A stretch of 64,000 bases of DNA from Dendronephthya gigantea (GCF_004324835.1 NW_021163025.1:434001-498000), one strand, 5' to 3'; shown: positions 34,678 to 46,852, numbered from the stretch's first letter. Notes: generated by a model from the sequence alone, not told the origin. Translations and numbers: made by a program.

Positions 34678-37600
34678 ATGGCTGAGAATTCCGAAGCGAA
34701 TGATTTGGTGGTTAAGCCACAACAGCTCATCGGTGGAATCAACGGTAAGTGCAAAGCAACTGATTCATCGCTAACTTTGCTCATTAGCAAAGTTATTAAA
34801 TTATTAAATGCAAACTCTAAAATGCAAACTTCAAAATGCATTATTAAATTAAAAAATGCAAACTTCTAAACGATAATTGGGCGAACATTCGACATATCTT
34901 CAGACAGTTCTGCCCGACGGATTTCTTTTGTAAGTGCAATAATAGCTCACAATAGAATCCTGTCGGGCAGAACTGAATATCAACACCCCCCCCCCCCTCC
35001 TCCCGAATAATCGTTCTAGTTACGCCCTAAGCAAAGCACGTAGAGCTGGCTAATTCAGTATTTCATGTATAATTTTAAAAACCATGCAGATAAATCGATT
35101 TTATCGATTATGTCGTCACCACAATGATAAGTTTGGAGTTCAGCAGATGAGTTCGAAAAAAGCTCACCTGCTCGGAACTAACACCAATCGCTTTCAAATA
35201 CTGATACGTCACGTCACACTTTTTGGGATCTAATATCGGTAATCACCAATCTTGACGTTTTGACAGGTTTGATTTTACAAATGCACAAATACCAAGTTGA
35301 GCTGGACGAATCCAAACAAAGGCAGTTAGAACAAGCAAAAAGAATCAAAACGCTCGAAGAAAAAAACGAGGAGTACAAAAACGACATAAACGAGTTGACA
35401 AAAACCAAGGAACGTTTGACAGAACAAAGCGGATTCCTACAAAAATCGCTGGACAAAAAGAAAGTAGAAAATAACGAGATTTTGGAGCGACTCAAACAAG
35501 CGGAGATAAAGCTTGGCGAGTCTGGCAGTGTTTTGGCAACTGTAAGAAGTTTAGAATCGAAAAACGAACTTTTGAGCGAGAAAATGTCGAATGTTTTGCT
35601 GAATACGGAAGAAGAGAATGCAAAAGCGAAGGAGGAACGTGGGCACTACACGAAGCTGCTCGAGGAGACAGCTGAATTGAATAAACGCAATTTAGAGATT
35701 CAGACTGAGCTGAGCAACGCGAGACAGACTGGAGATGAGAATACAAAACAATCTAAGGTACATTAAGTGAAGTTCTTCACCTGAGACAAACTGGAGCATT
35801 TGTTTATATTATGGACTGTACCCCACCTTTAAAACTCCGAAAAGGGGTGCACCTTGTACTGATGAGTGATGGATTGTTTAAGGCTTTTGTAGAAAGATCC
35901 GAACAGCTCTGTTCAGAGATTTTCAAAACCTTGGACGAAGTATTTCGTGCAAAGCAGCAGTTCACGGAATTCAACAGCGACAGAGTTAAGAACTGTTTGA
36001 AAGAAAACGCATCGCTACAGAAGGAGAACAAAGATCTCAAAGAAAAGGCTAATGCTCTGGAGGTAAAACTTCATGAAGAGCAACAGAGGGCAAACGAGGT
36101 TAGCAAAGAAAAGTTGTTGAAGATTGAGGGAGAGAAACAAGAACTGTTGAAAGAAGTCCATTTCTTGCAAAAGAAAATACAAGAAAAAGTTGCCAAAAGG
36201 TAGAATGAATCATTGTAGGCGCGTTATTGTGAAGAGAAGCACATTGAGCAATTTTACAATTTACAAAAACAACCAGTTCACATACCCTCAACATGTCAAA
36301 TTCAAATGGTCCCTTACACTCGCCTTGTGTTTTACCATTTCCCTCTATTTATATAACTCGACTGAAATCGAGCAACTTGAAGTTTGTTTGTTTTTTTAAT
36401 GTAGCTAAATTAATTCATAGCCTAATAAAATTTGCGACACAAGTTCAATCCATGGTGTTACAGTGAGGCTTACCACTTTTTTCAACATGTATGGTTATTG
36501 TGAATAGCTTAATTTCTAAAATGCCTTGGATCTCATCTTTCTCGCTTGGATCGAAATTTAGTCTTTGAATGAGGCTGATCACATCCATTACGAATGTCAT
36601 TATAGCAACGCCGAGGCTCTTGAAAACGAGAAAAAGAACAAACAATACGAGGCTCTGCAAGAACAACTTAAAATGCTTGCTCAGAGTTATAGCGAGGCAA
36701 CACAGCAGCTGGGGCAGCTTAAGGAAAGCGTCGACGAGAGTAAAGACATGTTGAAGGCCAATATCGAGAAAGGGGAGAACGCAGAAGAAGATGCAGAGAA
36801 TAGTGGACACGAGAAAATTGATCAAGGTTATATTGCAATGGCTATTGAGATGCAGGGGATTTTTCAGCAGTCCGATATTAGGGATGAAGAACTTGCAAGT
36901 TTAGAAAGCATTGCAGGTATGTAGAAGTGCTTAAAATTTCAGTTAAAAACCAGGAATCAAGTCCGCTATTTTGAGGTGAAAAAATAATCGATGTAGTTTT
37001 CTACTCAAAACAAGATATTAACTTTCTCCTTACTATTTATTGTTTATGTCAGAAAGATTTGAAAGACCTGCATGATATAACATGAATTCGAAAGATAATA
37101 TAACAGTGAGAAAACACATCAGTGACATACATAAGAAAAAACGACTATTTCAGGCAAGCAAAATGAAATATCTGATGTATGTTTCTCTCAGGTATCCAAG
37201 GACAGCGTTTCAGTAATGGTGAGAACAGCGAGGGATCGAGCATGGCCTCTTGTATTCGCGGACTTGTCGCGATAAAGGACAGTCAGATTGCCACATTGAC
37301 GAGGGAACGAGACGAGCTCAGTAGCGAAATTGCAGAAAAGAAGAAAAACGAGTATCGCCATTTGTATCATCTCAATGAACTGCAGAAGGAGAACGACGAG
37401 ATCTTAGCAAAAATGGAAGCCTGTCAAGCAAAATATCGCAAGTTGAAGGAAGATAAAGAAGATATTAGGCAAAGCTTGTTGGTGAAAAGTGCTGCAGATA
37501 AGATCACTCATTCTTACATTAATAAGTTGAAGGTGAGTGTCTGAGTAAAGAAATAGATTGTGGTTTCAAGTGAGCGGAGATTATTTCACCATTCCCTTTC

Positions 37601-38180
37601 AAAACTAAGAGTGTGCACATGAAAATTCATCGGTTCTGAACTGTATAGCTGGAAAGAGCATCCGAAAATTAGTAAGACTTGGTTGAGAAAATAGTCATTA
37701 GGATAAAAGCCAATGGAGACAAAGTTAGTCTTCTCCTGAAAAAGGTGGAGGAGCATATTCGTGTTGTTTACTGTAAGTGTAAAAGTTTGGTAAAATAAAC
37801 CTCATTAAAATGGTCATATACGGATAATTTACCCTTGAAAAAGTTACTAAATTAAACTCGGAATCCTTTAATCCGGAAGATTTTGATAACAGATTACAGA
37901 TATGTTGAAGATTGTTTTTATTTCCTGTTGCTTTCAGCACGAGAATGAGCAACATAAGGCCAACTTGGAAAAGCATGAACAGGAATTAAAGCAAAAATTT
38001 CAACGAGTAAAAGATGAACTGGAAGAAAAGATGGAGGCAAAGAACGTTTTAGTTCAGACGATGCAAGAGAAAATTGCCATTTACCAGCGTGAACGAGAAA
38101 CGTTGAAGTGCGAATTGAACTCGAGACAAAAGAAGGACAACGCTATTAAAGAACAAATAATCTCGATTTTTGAAAGCTGA
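34678..38180 (+). CDS. Coiled-coil protein of unknown function, six exons
   Basis: Exons: 34678-34744, 35267-35757, about 35907-36199, 36606-36916, 37192-37532 and 37938-38180, giving about 581 residues. All junctions keep phase. The acceptor of exon 3 (CCGAACAG) is the least certain. It starts MAENSEANDLVVKPQQLIGG, then nearly the whole protein is heptad-rich, Glu/Lys/Gln-rich coiled coil (KRIKTLEEKNEEYKNDINEL; LKENASLQKENKDLKEKANA; YEALQEQLKMLAQSYSEATQ; LTRERDELSSEIAEKKKNEY; DELEEKMEAKNVLVQTMQEK), ending IISIFES-stop. Breaks in the coil lie around the acidic ENAEEDAENSGHEK stretch. There is no membrane segment, signal peptide or zinc finger. I do not recognise the family. It is probably cytoplasmic. 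It shares its promoter region with atlastin, which does not by itself imply a shared role. Confidence 0.75.
34890..35035. repeat. MITE family B, copy 2, in an intron
   Basis: CAGTTCTGCCCGACGGATTT at about 34908 faces ATCCTGTCGGGCAGAACTGA at about 34956, followed by a C-run and AATAATCGTTCTAGTTACGC. It lies in intron 1 of the coiled-coil gene. This copy keeps both inverted halves, showing that the family is palindromic around this motif. Confidence 0.55.
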
Positions 38181-39145
38181 GTTTATGTAACCCTTTACAG
38201 ATACCGATAAAAGTGCATGATCTACGAATACTGATCCCTCAGTGAACCAATATGATGTATAAATGTGACATCTTTTGATGTTTAGGAAAGTATTCATTCA
38301 ATTATAATATTTTATCCTACTCCATTGGAACCATGTTATGACTGACAGTCTGATGCAAACGAGATAAAAAATATTTTGAAGTCAAAGAGATATTGTTGCT
38401 AGCGCTGATAAGAGTCTATTCTAGGTACCTGAAAAACATCACGCATTCAATGTCTCATGGACAGACTGGCAATTAATAGTGGAGAAAAAACGTACATGTT
38501 CCTGTCATAACAAAAATCATTGATACTTTGACTTGTTTACCGAAAGCAAAAAGGCGATCGATTGATTTAATCACCAGTCTGGGTACCGCTTATATTTTTT
38601 ATGAAAACACAACACGGCGAAGCTGAGCACTGTTAGAGTTCACGAGTCGAATTTCGTGATATTTTTCAAGTATTAAGAGATAACATCATTATGGGACGTA
38701 GAGACTCGCACGAAATCTTTTTTTTTTTCATTCCAATACGGATAATATTGAAATCTACGGGCATTCTTCGGACGTTGCATGGTCATGTATTAATCCTATC
38801 ATCATGGTAATCCTATAATTCAGCCGGAGCAGTTACACAGTATAACATTTCGCAAAATCTCTGCTTCACGAGCAAAGCCAACGAGAATCAGTTATGACAA
38901 ATAAATTGGACAACAACGAGCTGTCACACACACATTGTTTCGAGAAAGGTAAAAAGATACAATCATATAAATAAAAAAATTCCATCCAACTGGCTTTCGC
39001 TGAGGGTCATGTTCAATGCATACCGAAGTAGTTTCTGTCCTTTAAAAGCAAAAATCATTTGATTGTACCGTTGTTTAAATTGCGGTATTAATTGATGAAA
39101 CTGATCAACAAATTAATCACATCCCAGATGACTCTTTATTAAGAC
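38181..39145. other. Intergenic, no gene seen
   Basis: About 1 kb between the coiled-coil gene and the TTAA-flanked transposon. No supported exon, repeat or RNA. Confidence 0.35.
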
Positions 39146-39149
39146 TTAA

Positions 39150-41213
39150 GGGGGTCCTCTACCAAAAATTTTTTTAACCTTGCTATTCATAGTACCAAAC
39201 TGATACTTTAGTATGTTGTTAGGCTATGGTCACTGACAAAAAGTAGATACAATTGCAAAGTTGTGTTGCCTCGGTTACCAGAAAATGCCACGCCTAATAG
39301 CAAAATGAATGCCATTTTGCAAACATGATAACTACACAACCATTAGCCATAAAATGATGAAATAACTTTTATTTACTCAAAAATAACATGGTCTAGGAGT
39401 TGAACTAAAATTTTTTAGGTTGGTGGGGTTTTAGCAGTTTTACAGGCAAAACAATTGAAAAGGTTACAATACATTCCATTGAATTAGATACCACTTGATA
39501 TCTATGCATCAGAATTTAATTTCTTTAGTTCATCTCCTAGAGCTACTCATACTGAGGCTATCCTTAAAATTTCAGCAAGATAGCTCTAAAACTTCTTGAG
39601 ATATCTTGCATACAATCTCGGAAATTGCTGAATCTCGGCATTTTGAGAAAAATGCATTTAAAGTGTAATATTAAGTTCATAACACAAACAGGTCTAAATA
39701 ACAAGGCTCTATTGCTATTTTATTGCTACTGTACATTTGTTACCACATTAGAAAGCTCCTGCTTCATAAGTGGTGCCCTCTCTTCCTTTATTTTTATCTT
39801 CTTTCTTCTGTTTCTGCCAGCGGAGGATTTTTCGTCCTTTCTTTACTTCAGGAGTGTTCCTATATTCAGCCTTCCTTACTCGCAAACGATCACCTTTTTC
39901 TATTCCTTCTTCAAAGAAATGTCCTGGAAGTAAGTCCATCTCTTCAAAATGTTCACAGCTGCTTTATTTCCAAGATTCAAATAAGCTACAGCATCATATG
40001 TTCTAAAATTCAGGACATCCGCTCCAACAAAAATGGTTTTCGGCAACCGGTTCCAAATAATGCCATTTAGTTACTCATTCTGGTTTTGGGTTTGTCCATC
40101 TAAGCACTTGCTCAATAGTTCATCATTGCTAAGCCTGGTATAAATAGATTTGAGCAATGCAATAATATCATCAGGAAGACCTTCACCGGGTTTGTACAGC
40201 TCTGTATTGTTTGCTTTATTTTGTGCAGAATTACTGGCACTGTAGGCATTTGAATGGAATGGAGGTGGCATGTTCATCAAGCCACAGAAACGTTTCAGTG
40301 ATGAGTGTTCTTGTCCCATACTTCGCATAGCATACACAAATCGCTTGTTGATATAAAACGAGTGCTGAACTTTATTTCATGTATAAAAGGTATACACCCA
40401 ACCACATGTTTGGCAAAGAACACGAAGATGAGACGCACTGCCTTTTCGTTCACGTGGGTCTTCTTCCAAAACAAGACAAGACGATGAACCACATTTACTG
40501 CAAATCATTTGCTTAAAAACATAGTTCAGGATCTCCATATCAATAAATCGATACCCTGTCACGGTAGCTGGAACTGAAGGAGCATTTCGTGGACATGGAT
40601 TGCCAATCTTAAGAGCGGAAGCAGAAATATTTGGAGACGAATAGCCTTCGATCATTAGTTGAAGTTGATGGCACAACAGAATCATTCTCAAGACGCGCTT
40701 TCCTTACAGAGTCCGTGAATCTATTGCCATGAAATTTCCATTTCCTTACTTTTGAACCTTTCCTTAGCATCGTGAATATATGAATATATAATATCGGAAT
40801 ATGCAAATAACAAAAATTGCGCTTGACGAACGCTTGAGAGTTGAGAACACGAGAACAACACAATGAGTTTATTTAGCTCAAAAGACGCCTTCAGATCGTT
40901 AAAAGAGCTTCCAGCGGGTGTGTTAAGAAAGCAGAAGGACTACTTCATATAATATACAGAAAATCGTTCTCATTGGATAAAAAGAAGGGCTTTCAGGCGG
41001 AATTTTTAAACAAAAACACCTGTTGCTAAGGGCGTTGCTAAGGCAGAAAATAGCCAAAAGTTTAGGAATTTGCTTTTTTTTAGTGTGTTGTAGTATTCTA
41101 TGCGCACTGAAAATTTTTGAGGCCATAGAGGAAGGTTGAAAGTACATATATAGACTGTCTTTGAAAATTCAAAAACTTCGAAGTCAAAGTAAAAATTTTA
41201 GTAGAGGACCCCC
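39150..41213 (-). mobile_element. TTAA-flanked DNA transposon, Kolobok-like, decayed
   Basis: A 2064-bp element with about 23-bp inverted ends. GGGGGTCCTCTACCAAAAAT at the left and the mirror of ATTTTAGTAGAGGACCCCC at the right both sit next to TTAA (39146-39149 and 41214-41217). Inside, on the minus strand, is a broken transposase of the type that databases label 'Mutator-like transposase domain' in cnidarians and fish. A TTAA target is typical of Kolobok and piggyBac elements, not of Mutator, so I favour Kolobok. The length is well short of a full element because the centre of the transposase is deleted. Confidence 0.75.
39748..40770 (-). pseudogene. Transposase remnant (Kolobok-type)
   Basis: It starts MLRKGSKVRKWKFHGNRFTD, then a Cys-Cys ... 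Cys-Cys stretch (CSKCGSSSCLVLEEDP, LCQTCGWVYTFYT), then YAMRSMGQEHSSLKRFCGLM and NMPPPFHSNAYSASNS. After that comes a jump to LPDDIIALLKSIY ... CLDGQTQNQNE, then LNGIIWNRLPKTIFVGADVL, YDAVAYLNLGNKAAV, and the C-terminal KGRKILRWQKQKKEDKNKGR ... GAF-stop. Lesions: one frameshift near 40620, an in-frame TGA after TFYT (about 40377), an in-frame stop after QNQNE (about 40071), and loss of the central catalytic region between the NSA and LYKPG segments (about 40220). It is a non-functional copy whose ends could still be mobilised in trans. Confidence 0.75.
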
Positions 41214-41217
41214 TTAA

Positions 41218-42750
41218 TTGAAAGTCTGGATGATGTAACACGTACTTTTGACGGCTCAAAGGAGATTTCCTTGCTAGAAAGATCAAAGCCATCGAACACT
41301 TCTCAACTGCGCCGTGTAGTATAATTTGCAAAGGCAGAAACGCAATATGTTCGACTTGTTCGAAGCAACTACCTACGGATGGAGCACTGGCGATGCGAAA
41401 GCAGGGGGCGAGTGCTTTCGTGAAAACGCGTCGCTGTTTTCTCTCTGTAGGAGAGCGCGTATAGAGTCATTCTCATCGAAAGTCTGTTTTCCACAGCTGT
41501 GATAAATTTACATGACAAATTTTACATATTCAATCAATGTGTAAAACGACCGATGCTTTTGGCAATTGTACGGGTGGGGATACAATATTACCCAAATGTA
41601 AGCCCAACAGGCTACAATTATAACTTGTTTCTGAATATTTTTCTATATGTAAAGGTATAAATTGTTGACGAGTATGAATAACTTTAGAAATAAATCATAT
41701 TATACATTTACACTCTAATGAAAAGAGAACGAAGTCGTTGATTGCACGAACTGATGGTGGACCACCCCCCCCCGGATCTATCGGTCGCAAACACGCTGTT
41801 TATTCATATTTCACGCTGTTTATTCATATTCATTATGACATTATCACATTCGCGTTTAAACCACGTTGCTCCTCAGCTCCTGGGTTTTTAATACAAAGAG
41901 CTCATCCAAAAAACTCATTCTTCTCCAATATATTACGCATTCGTATTTTGAAGCTATTTAGCAAAAAGATTGGCTATGTCTAGAAAATTTTGCACACTCT
42001 ACACGAGCGAAATGCTACTTCATGCAGCGTGAAATTGAATCAAAAATAAATTGCAGAGAGAAAAGTCCATTGCATAGAGCATAACTGCATACGATATTTT
42101 GCATAGAGCATAAGCATATAATATGAAGCAAAATACCATACATTTTGACGTCAGACACTTTTGCTCTTGTCAATTACGTCGAGTCTTATAACATGTCATC
42201 AGTGATATCTGATCACAATCGGGTTAGCTCACACACATGCAGTCATAGGCACTCATTAGGCAGTGAAACACTGTTCGAATGTGCGCATGAAATAAACAAA
42301 CCGGGTACAACGTAAAGCTCGCTTGTATTAGATCTCACAGCGGAGTTAAATTCACAAAAACCTCGCCAACAGCAAGGGATAGAAATAACTCGAGTGCGGT
42401 AAGTTTTAACGATCGTTAAATCCGTGTTAGTTTTACATTTTAATACAATGCCTGATCACAACGTAAATATTATTTGCGCATTTTTAACTTGTGGCCCGCA
42501 AATCCTCGCATTGTCATGAACGCAACGTTGCAAGATGTCTATTTTATATATAGCCATTAATAACTATTTTTATATCATATACGTCGTGCGGCAAATCCTA
42601 TATAGCATGTCTTCTTTATATGTTTTGTTTACGTGTATACCATGCTGCGTATTCTTGTTTTGCTTAAATTTAAGCACCAATGTAATAGGGGAAGTATTAA
42701 GCGTGATCGAGAAAAACACAACGTATTTCAAAAGAGTAATAACTGCCTAT
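41218..42750. other. Intergenic, no gene seen
   Basis: About 1.5 kb of repeat-rich sequence without a supported gene. A C-run followed by two ACGCTGTTTATTCATATT units (about 41767-41840) looks like a piece of the C-run MITE families. Confidence 0.3.
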
Positions 42751-42759
42751 AAAATAGAC

Positions 42760-42811
42760 AAAACACTTCTCGACGTTTCGACCTGAGGGCCTTTGTCAGG
42801 AGAGTTGTTTT
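42760..42811 (-). ncRNA. Hammerhead ribozyme-like motif (Penelope-like terminal repeat)
   Basis: Reading the minus strand: a stem I arm AAAACA..CTC, core box CTGACAA (consensus CTGANGA, with A for G at the sixth position), a stem II hairpin GGCC/GGTC closed over CTCA, core GAAA, then CGTC as the expected cleavage site, then the stem I partner GAG..TGTTTT. Stem III has no loop, a layout I recall for hammerheads in Penelope-like elements that act as dimers. The core G-to-A change suggests this copy is inactive. Confidence 0.5.
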
Positions 42812-43175
42812 CGAGAACTGTTTTGTCTATATTTTTGGCAGTTCAGTGTTATAACCATATTTGATGCTGCCACGCTGCTCCCTGGTTGTATTTCAACAGA
42901 GTAAAACAATGATACAAAACTAAATTCCTAGCCAAACTCTATGTATTATATCTGTTCACAACTACACAACGCATGCTAAATTGCGCTCTGAAACAAAATA
43001 ATAAAAGAGTGAAAATTTTAAATTCGAAGGCGAAGCTGAGCATGATCGTAATTTTACCCTCCAGTTTAATAAAGATAGATCGATAAAACCTCGTAAGCTC
43101 AGTATTAATCTCAGGCTTTCTCAGTAGCGTTACTACGTTTAAAATTAATTATAATAACTTGTAGGTACACCACGT

Positions 43176-43237
43176 AAGTATTAAATACTGCAAAGCTTTC
43201 GGTCCGTTAACCCGGACCTTCATCAGTGCAATTACTT
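43176..43237 (-). ncRNA. Hammerhead ribozyme motif, left arm
   Basis: Mirror copy of the motif at 43812. On the minus strand: AAGTA..TGCA stem I arm, core CTGATGA (complement of 43220-43226), stem II GGTCCG/CGGACC, core GAAA, then GCTT and the stem I partner TGCA..TACTT. The core is canonical. Stem III is two base pairs without a loop, so dimer action would be needed. Confidence 0.6.
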
Positions 43238-43360
43238 GAATACACGTTTGCGCGTCACTTAAATATCATGTTAGTCGTGATTAGTTTGCTCGCGCTATTA
43301 ATTAAACGGTTTCATTTAATTAAGTTCTAACTAATGCGCGCGCCCTAGACAAGTATTTGA

Positions 43361-43666
43361 CTAAGAGACACCGAAAAGAGCACGCCACGTACTATTAAGT
43401 GGCTTTCCCTCTTGGACGATAGTTTGATGTTTATAAATTTCAATAGATTCTCTCATTTTACGAGAGACAGCAAACTTATCGTTTGCTAAAATGGTAGCAT
43501 CGTTCCATTTAATGCGATGATCATAAGTCCATGCATGGTGAGCTACTGCAGACTTATCCAGTTTACCTTTCTCGCAGTTCGTCTTATGTTCTTTAAGACG
43601 TATTGAGAGATTTCTACCGGTCTCTCCAATGTAAACCAAACCACATTCACATGGAATGCGGTACAC
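43361..43666 (-). pseudogene. GIY-YIG endonuclease fragment of a Penelope-like element
   Basis: A 101-residue open frame starting MYRIPCECGLVYIGETGRNL, then SIRLKEHKTNCEKGKLDKSA and VAHHAWTYDHRI. The CGLVYIGETGR segment corresponds to the GIY-YIG catalytic motif (here VYIGETGR). KEH and the downstream Glu of MRESIEIYKH fit the usual conserved positions. It is the C-terminal domain of a larger polyprotein whose reverse transcriptase part is not in the window. Confidence 0.8.
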
Positions 43667-43811
43667 ACCAGGTTTCTGTTGTTCATCGACGCCATCCTTG
43701 TGTGTGTAAAGAGCTTAGTTAGAACTTAATTAAATGAAACCGTTTAATTAATAGCGCGAGCAAACTAATCACGACTAACATGATATTTAAGTGACGCGCA
43801 AACGTGTATTC

Positions 43812-43873
43812 AAGTAATTGCACTGATGAAGGTCCGGGTTAACGGACCGAAAGCTTTGCAGTATTTAATACTT
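43812..43873 (+). ncRNA. Hammerhead ribozyme motif, right arm
   Basis: Core CTGATGA at 43823-43829, stem II GGTCC(G)..(C)GGACC at 43831-43848, core GAAA at 43849-43852, then GC/TT as a minimal stem III and cleavage triplet CTT. Stem I is formed by TGCA/TGCA and AAGTA/TACTT with an internal loop. This is a type I layout (open at stem I). Confidence 0.6.
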
Positions 43874-45259
43874 ACGTGGTGTACCTACAAGTTATTATAA
43901 TTACTAAAGTCGCCATGCAATCATACAAGAAAAAAAAATTACGTTTAAAATTGTTTTAGCTAAAAAAGCTGGGCATAAAAGTTGATTTAATATGATTTAA
44001 CGTAGGCGTATGCCAACTTTAATAGCGTTAATTTTCATGCAGGATGGCAGACGAACTAGATTCAACTAGTCTAGCAATAATGGGTTAGCGTGTCAGCGGG
44101 CCATATATATTTAGATAGCTCATTCAACACCTCAGCTTCGCAAAAATATTATCGCACGAGTCTAATTTTTTATCAATGGGGAAGACGTTCGAGGTCCCAC
44201 ATTTTGCGCGTGGTTATCTTGATAAAAAGTTTAAAAGATGGATTATTTGACATGCTGCATGATTTAGTATATCTCGAGGGTTCAGTGTCATGTCTGAATG
44301 TTCTCTAAAAAATCTATACACAGACGCATGCCAGATTGCCAAAGGGCTTCACCCATCCGTTGTCGCGTGCGCTTCCGTGGGATTATTGAAGAATTACCTA
44401 ATATGGCTTTCAACAACAACGTTCATTAAGTGGGCCGTTTAAGGTGCGAAGTGCATACTTTTTGGGAATTTAAGACCACGATTAACAGAGTCGAATATGA
44501 ATATGGTCTGGGGATTTCACTGTTTATACAATTATACTAGGTGCACTCTGCATCTAATATGCATAGTTTTTAGCTTGCAACGAAGTTCATCATAATTTTG
44601 AACCAAACTTTTGCCTGAGACACAGGACACATGCATTTATTCCCAAAAGAATAGCTATTAATGCGAAGATTCAAGAAATGAGAAAAAAATATGCAATGTG
44701 TATATAATCAATCATTGACTGATTGTTTGGCTGTTTTCTAGAGAAGCTATAAGTGTTCGTCTAGAAAGATTTTAAAAGTTGTCAAAGATTAACTTAGTGC
44801 ATGTAATCTTACTCTACTAAATCACACATTCATCACTCTGCGGTATGGGTTTTTTGTCGTTTATTTGTTTAGAATTGTTCAGTAGTCATTGCGTGTTTAA
44901 CTCGCAATATTTTTACGAACCTACATCTTCACTGTTTTGAAGGAACTAGCTCTTGCTATCGTTAAACAACATTGGAGACAAACAGATAAATATCAGGAGT
45001 GCACCAAAATTCCTAAGGAAGATATAATCCGGGAAATTTTTATGCGATCTACTATTTTTTTTTTCGTGAGGTTGAATAAGCAAAAGTCTGCCTTCAGTTA
45101 TGTCCGCTAGCGAGAAACTAGGAGATACGCCATAGTCTGTAGAAAGAAGAAGATCATGCATTTATTACTAAGCTTGTTCCAAAAACTGAAATCCAAGGAG
45201 CAGAGATTTCTAACAATTTCACATCGATTGTGGTAGCTATAACAGCGGCTAGACAAACC

Positions 45260-45300
45260 ATTCTTGAAGTTTCGGACTAACTGGCCTTCGTCAGAAGAGC
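45260..45300 (-). ncRNA. Hammerhead-like motif in the repeat unit, copy 1
   Basis: On the minus strand: CTTCTGACGA, AGGCCAGTTAGTCC (stem II with one mismatch), GAAACTTC, then AAGAA pairing back with TTCTT. Core boxes CTGACGA and GAAA are canonical. On the opposite strand about 30 bp further right lies AGTCGAAACGTCGAGAAGCG, which resembles the GAAA side of the motif at 42760. Confidence 0.4.
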
Positions 45301-45814
45301 TAGTTAATTGCATGGCCCTTAAGTCGAAACGTCGAGAAGCGTTTTTATCAATTTTATCACACCCTAAGCAGTTTAGGATTTATCACGCATGCAGCCAAAT
45401 ATACCTCTTTGCGAAACAGAAAATATAACTGAATGAAAATTGATAACTTTAGCACGATCTTAATGATCACACCTTTAAATGAGCCGTTTCACCGCTTTTA
45501 TATTCAATTTTGTTTTTACAAATTGACGATTTTAGTCACTTTCGTTTGTTTAAATCTATCAAGAAGTAACGATAGAAAGATGATACGAGATAATGTAAGA
45601 TAACGAATTGACGTGTTTTTTTTTCAAATTGAATATAATAATCTTGGAAACCTTAATATTATTAGAAAATGGCTTTTTATAATAAAACACACAGGGATTT
45701 CGTGATATTGGTGTTCCAACCAATTCATTTGACTTTCTATGAAATCAAAATGCTACAGAATTCTTTTTGCGAACGAGATTCCATATTAAAACTCCTATGG
45801 TAAACAGTGACGTG

Positions 45815-45905
45815 GCACGATAATTGTAGGTTTACAGTAGAAATCCGTCGGGCAGAACTGAATATACATATGATTAAACACCCCAATTATCGTTCTACCT
45901 GCGCC
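45815..45905. repeat. MITE family B, copy 3 (with a duplicate at 47405-47495)
   Basis: ACGATAATTGTAGGTTTACA, then AATCCGTCGGGCAGAACTGA, then CCCCAATTATCGTTCTACCT. The two ACGATAATTG/CAATTATCGT ends are mirror images, so this is a small palindromic element carried along in each copy of the tandem unit. Confidence 0.5.
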
Positions 45906-46852
45906 CTTGATAGTAACGGTATTCACAGAAGAATTAGGTGCCATTATGAATTAATCCCAATGTACTGACAGCCAAATTAGTTAATCCAATGCTGGTAAAA
46001 CCTGATTAAATTTTCTCGTGTTTTTTTCTTGGTTTTCAAAGCATTAGCCGAAGAATATGCTCTTAAAAGTTTCATTCTCATTTGTAACGATACAACAGCT
46101 ATAAACATTATTGGATTGCAAACAACATTTTTAGCTTTCTCGCCATCCCTATGTGCATGCGTCTTTAATTTAAGATCAACACACAAAGGAAATTTTCCCA
46201 ACCATTATTTTTCCCATCCCTATTACAATGAAGAAAGAGATTATGCTGTCAGCTAGATTCATAAAAATCCTTATATCAAATACCCTAATCGCTAGTTCTG
46301 TATAGAATAGAATATTATATAGATATTTCTAAATCTTCACTTGATATATCGGCTGGTGGCCAGTTGTATAAAAGACTAGTTAACTTTTAACTGTAGTTAA
46401 AGACATAATTCGCCAATCGGTATTGGTTTTTTCTTTTTTGTCGTTTATTTGTTTAAAATTGTTCTAGTAGCCATTGCGTGTTTAACTCGCAATATTTTTG
46501 CGAACCTACATCGCAACTGTTTTGAAGGAACTAGCTCTTGCTATCTTTAAACGACATTGGAGACAAACAGATAAACATCAGAAGTGCATGCACCGAAATT
46601 CCTAAGGAAGATATAATCCGGGAAATTTTTATGCGACCTACTATTTTTTTCGTGAGGTTAAATAAGCAAGAGTCTGCCTTCCGTCATGTCCGCTAGCGAG
46701 AAACTAGGAGATACGCCATATTCTGTAGAAAGAAGAAGGTCATGCATTTATTACTAAGCTTGTTCCAAAAACTGAAATCCAAGGAGCAGAGATTTCTAAC
46801 AATTTCACAGCGATTGTGGTAGCTATAACAGCGGCTAAAAAATAGACAAACC

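Larger units (their letters stand above)
43147..43903. mobile_element. Penelope-like retroelement remnant with inverted terminal arms
   Basis: Two nearly identical arms of about 188 bp in inverted orientation (43147-43334 and 43715-43903) enclose a 380-bp centre that keeps a GIY-YIG endonuclease fragment. Each arm carries a hammerhead-like motif. Pseudo-LTRs with hammerheads plus a GIY-YIG domain are the hallmark of Penelope-like elements. The reverse transcriptase is absent. The near-identity of the arms suggests a fairly young insertion or recent rearrangement. Confidence 0.8.

Noticed and set aside
36445-36825. Hydrophobic minus-strand frame (126 residues) resembling a membrane protein.
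   Set aside because: It is antisense to a coiled-coil exon; Lys/Glu/Gln-rich coding DNA reads as Leu/Phe-rich on the other strand.
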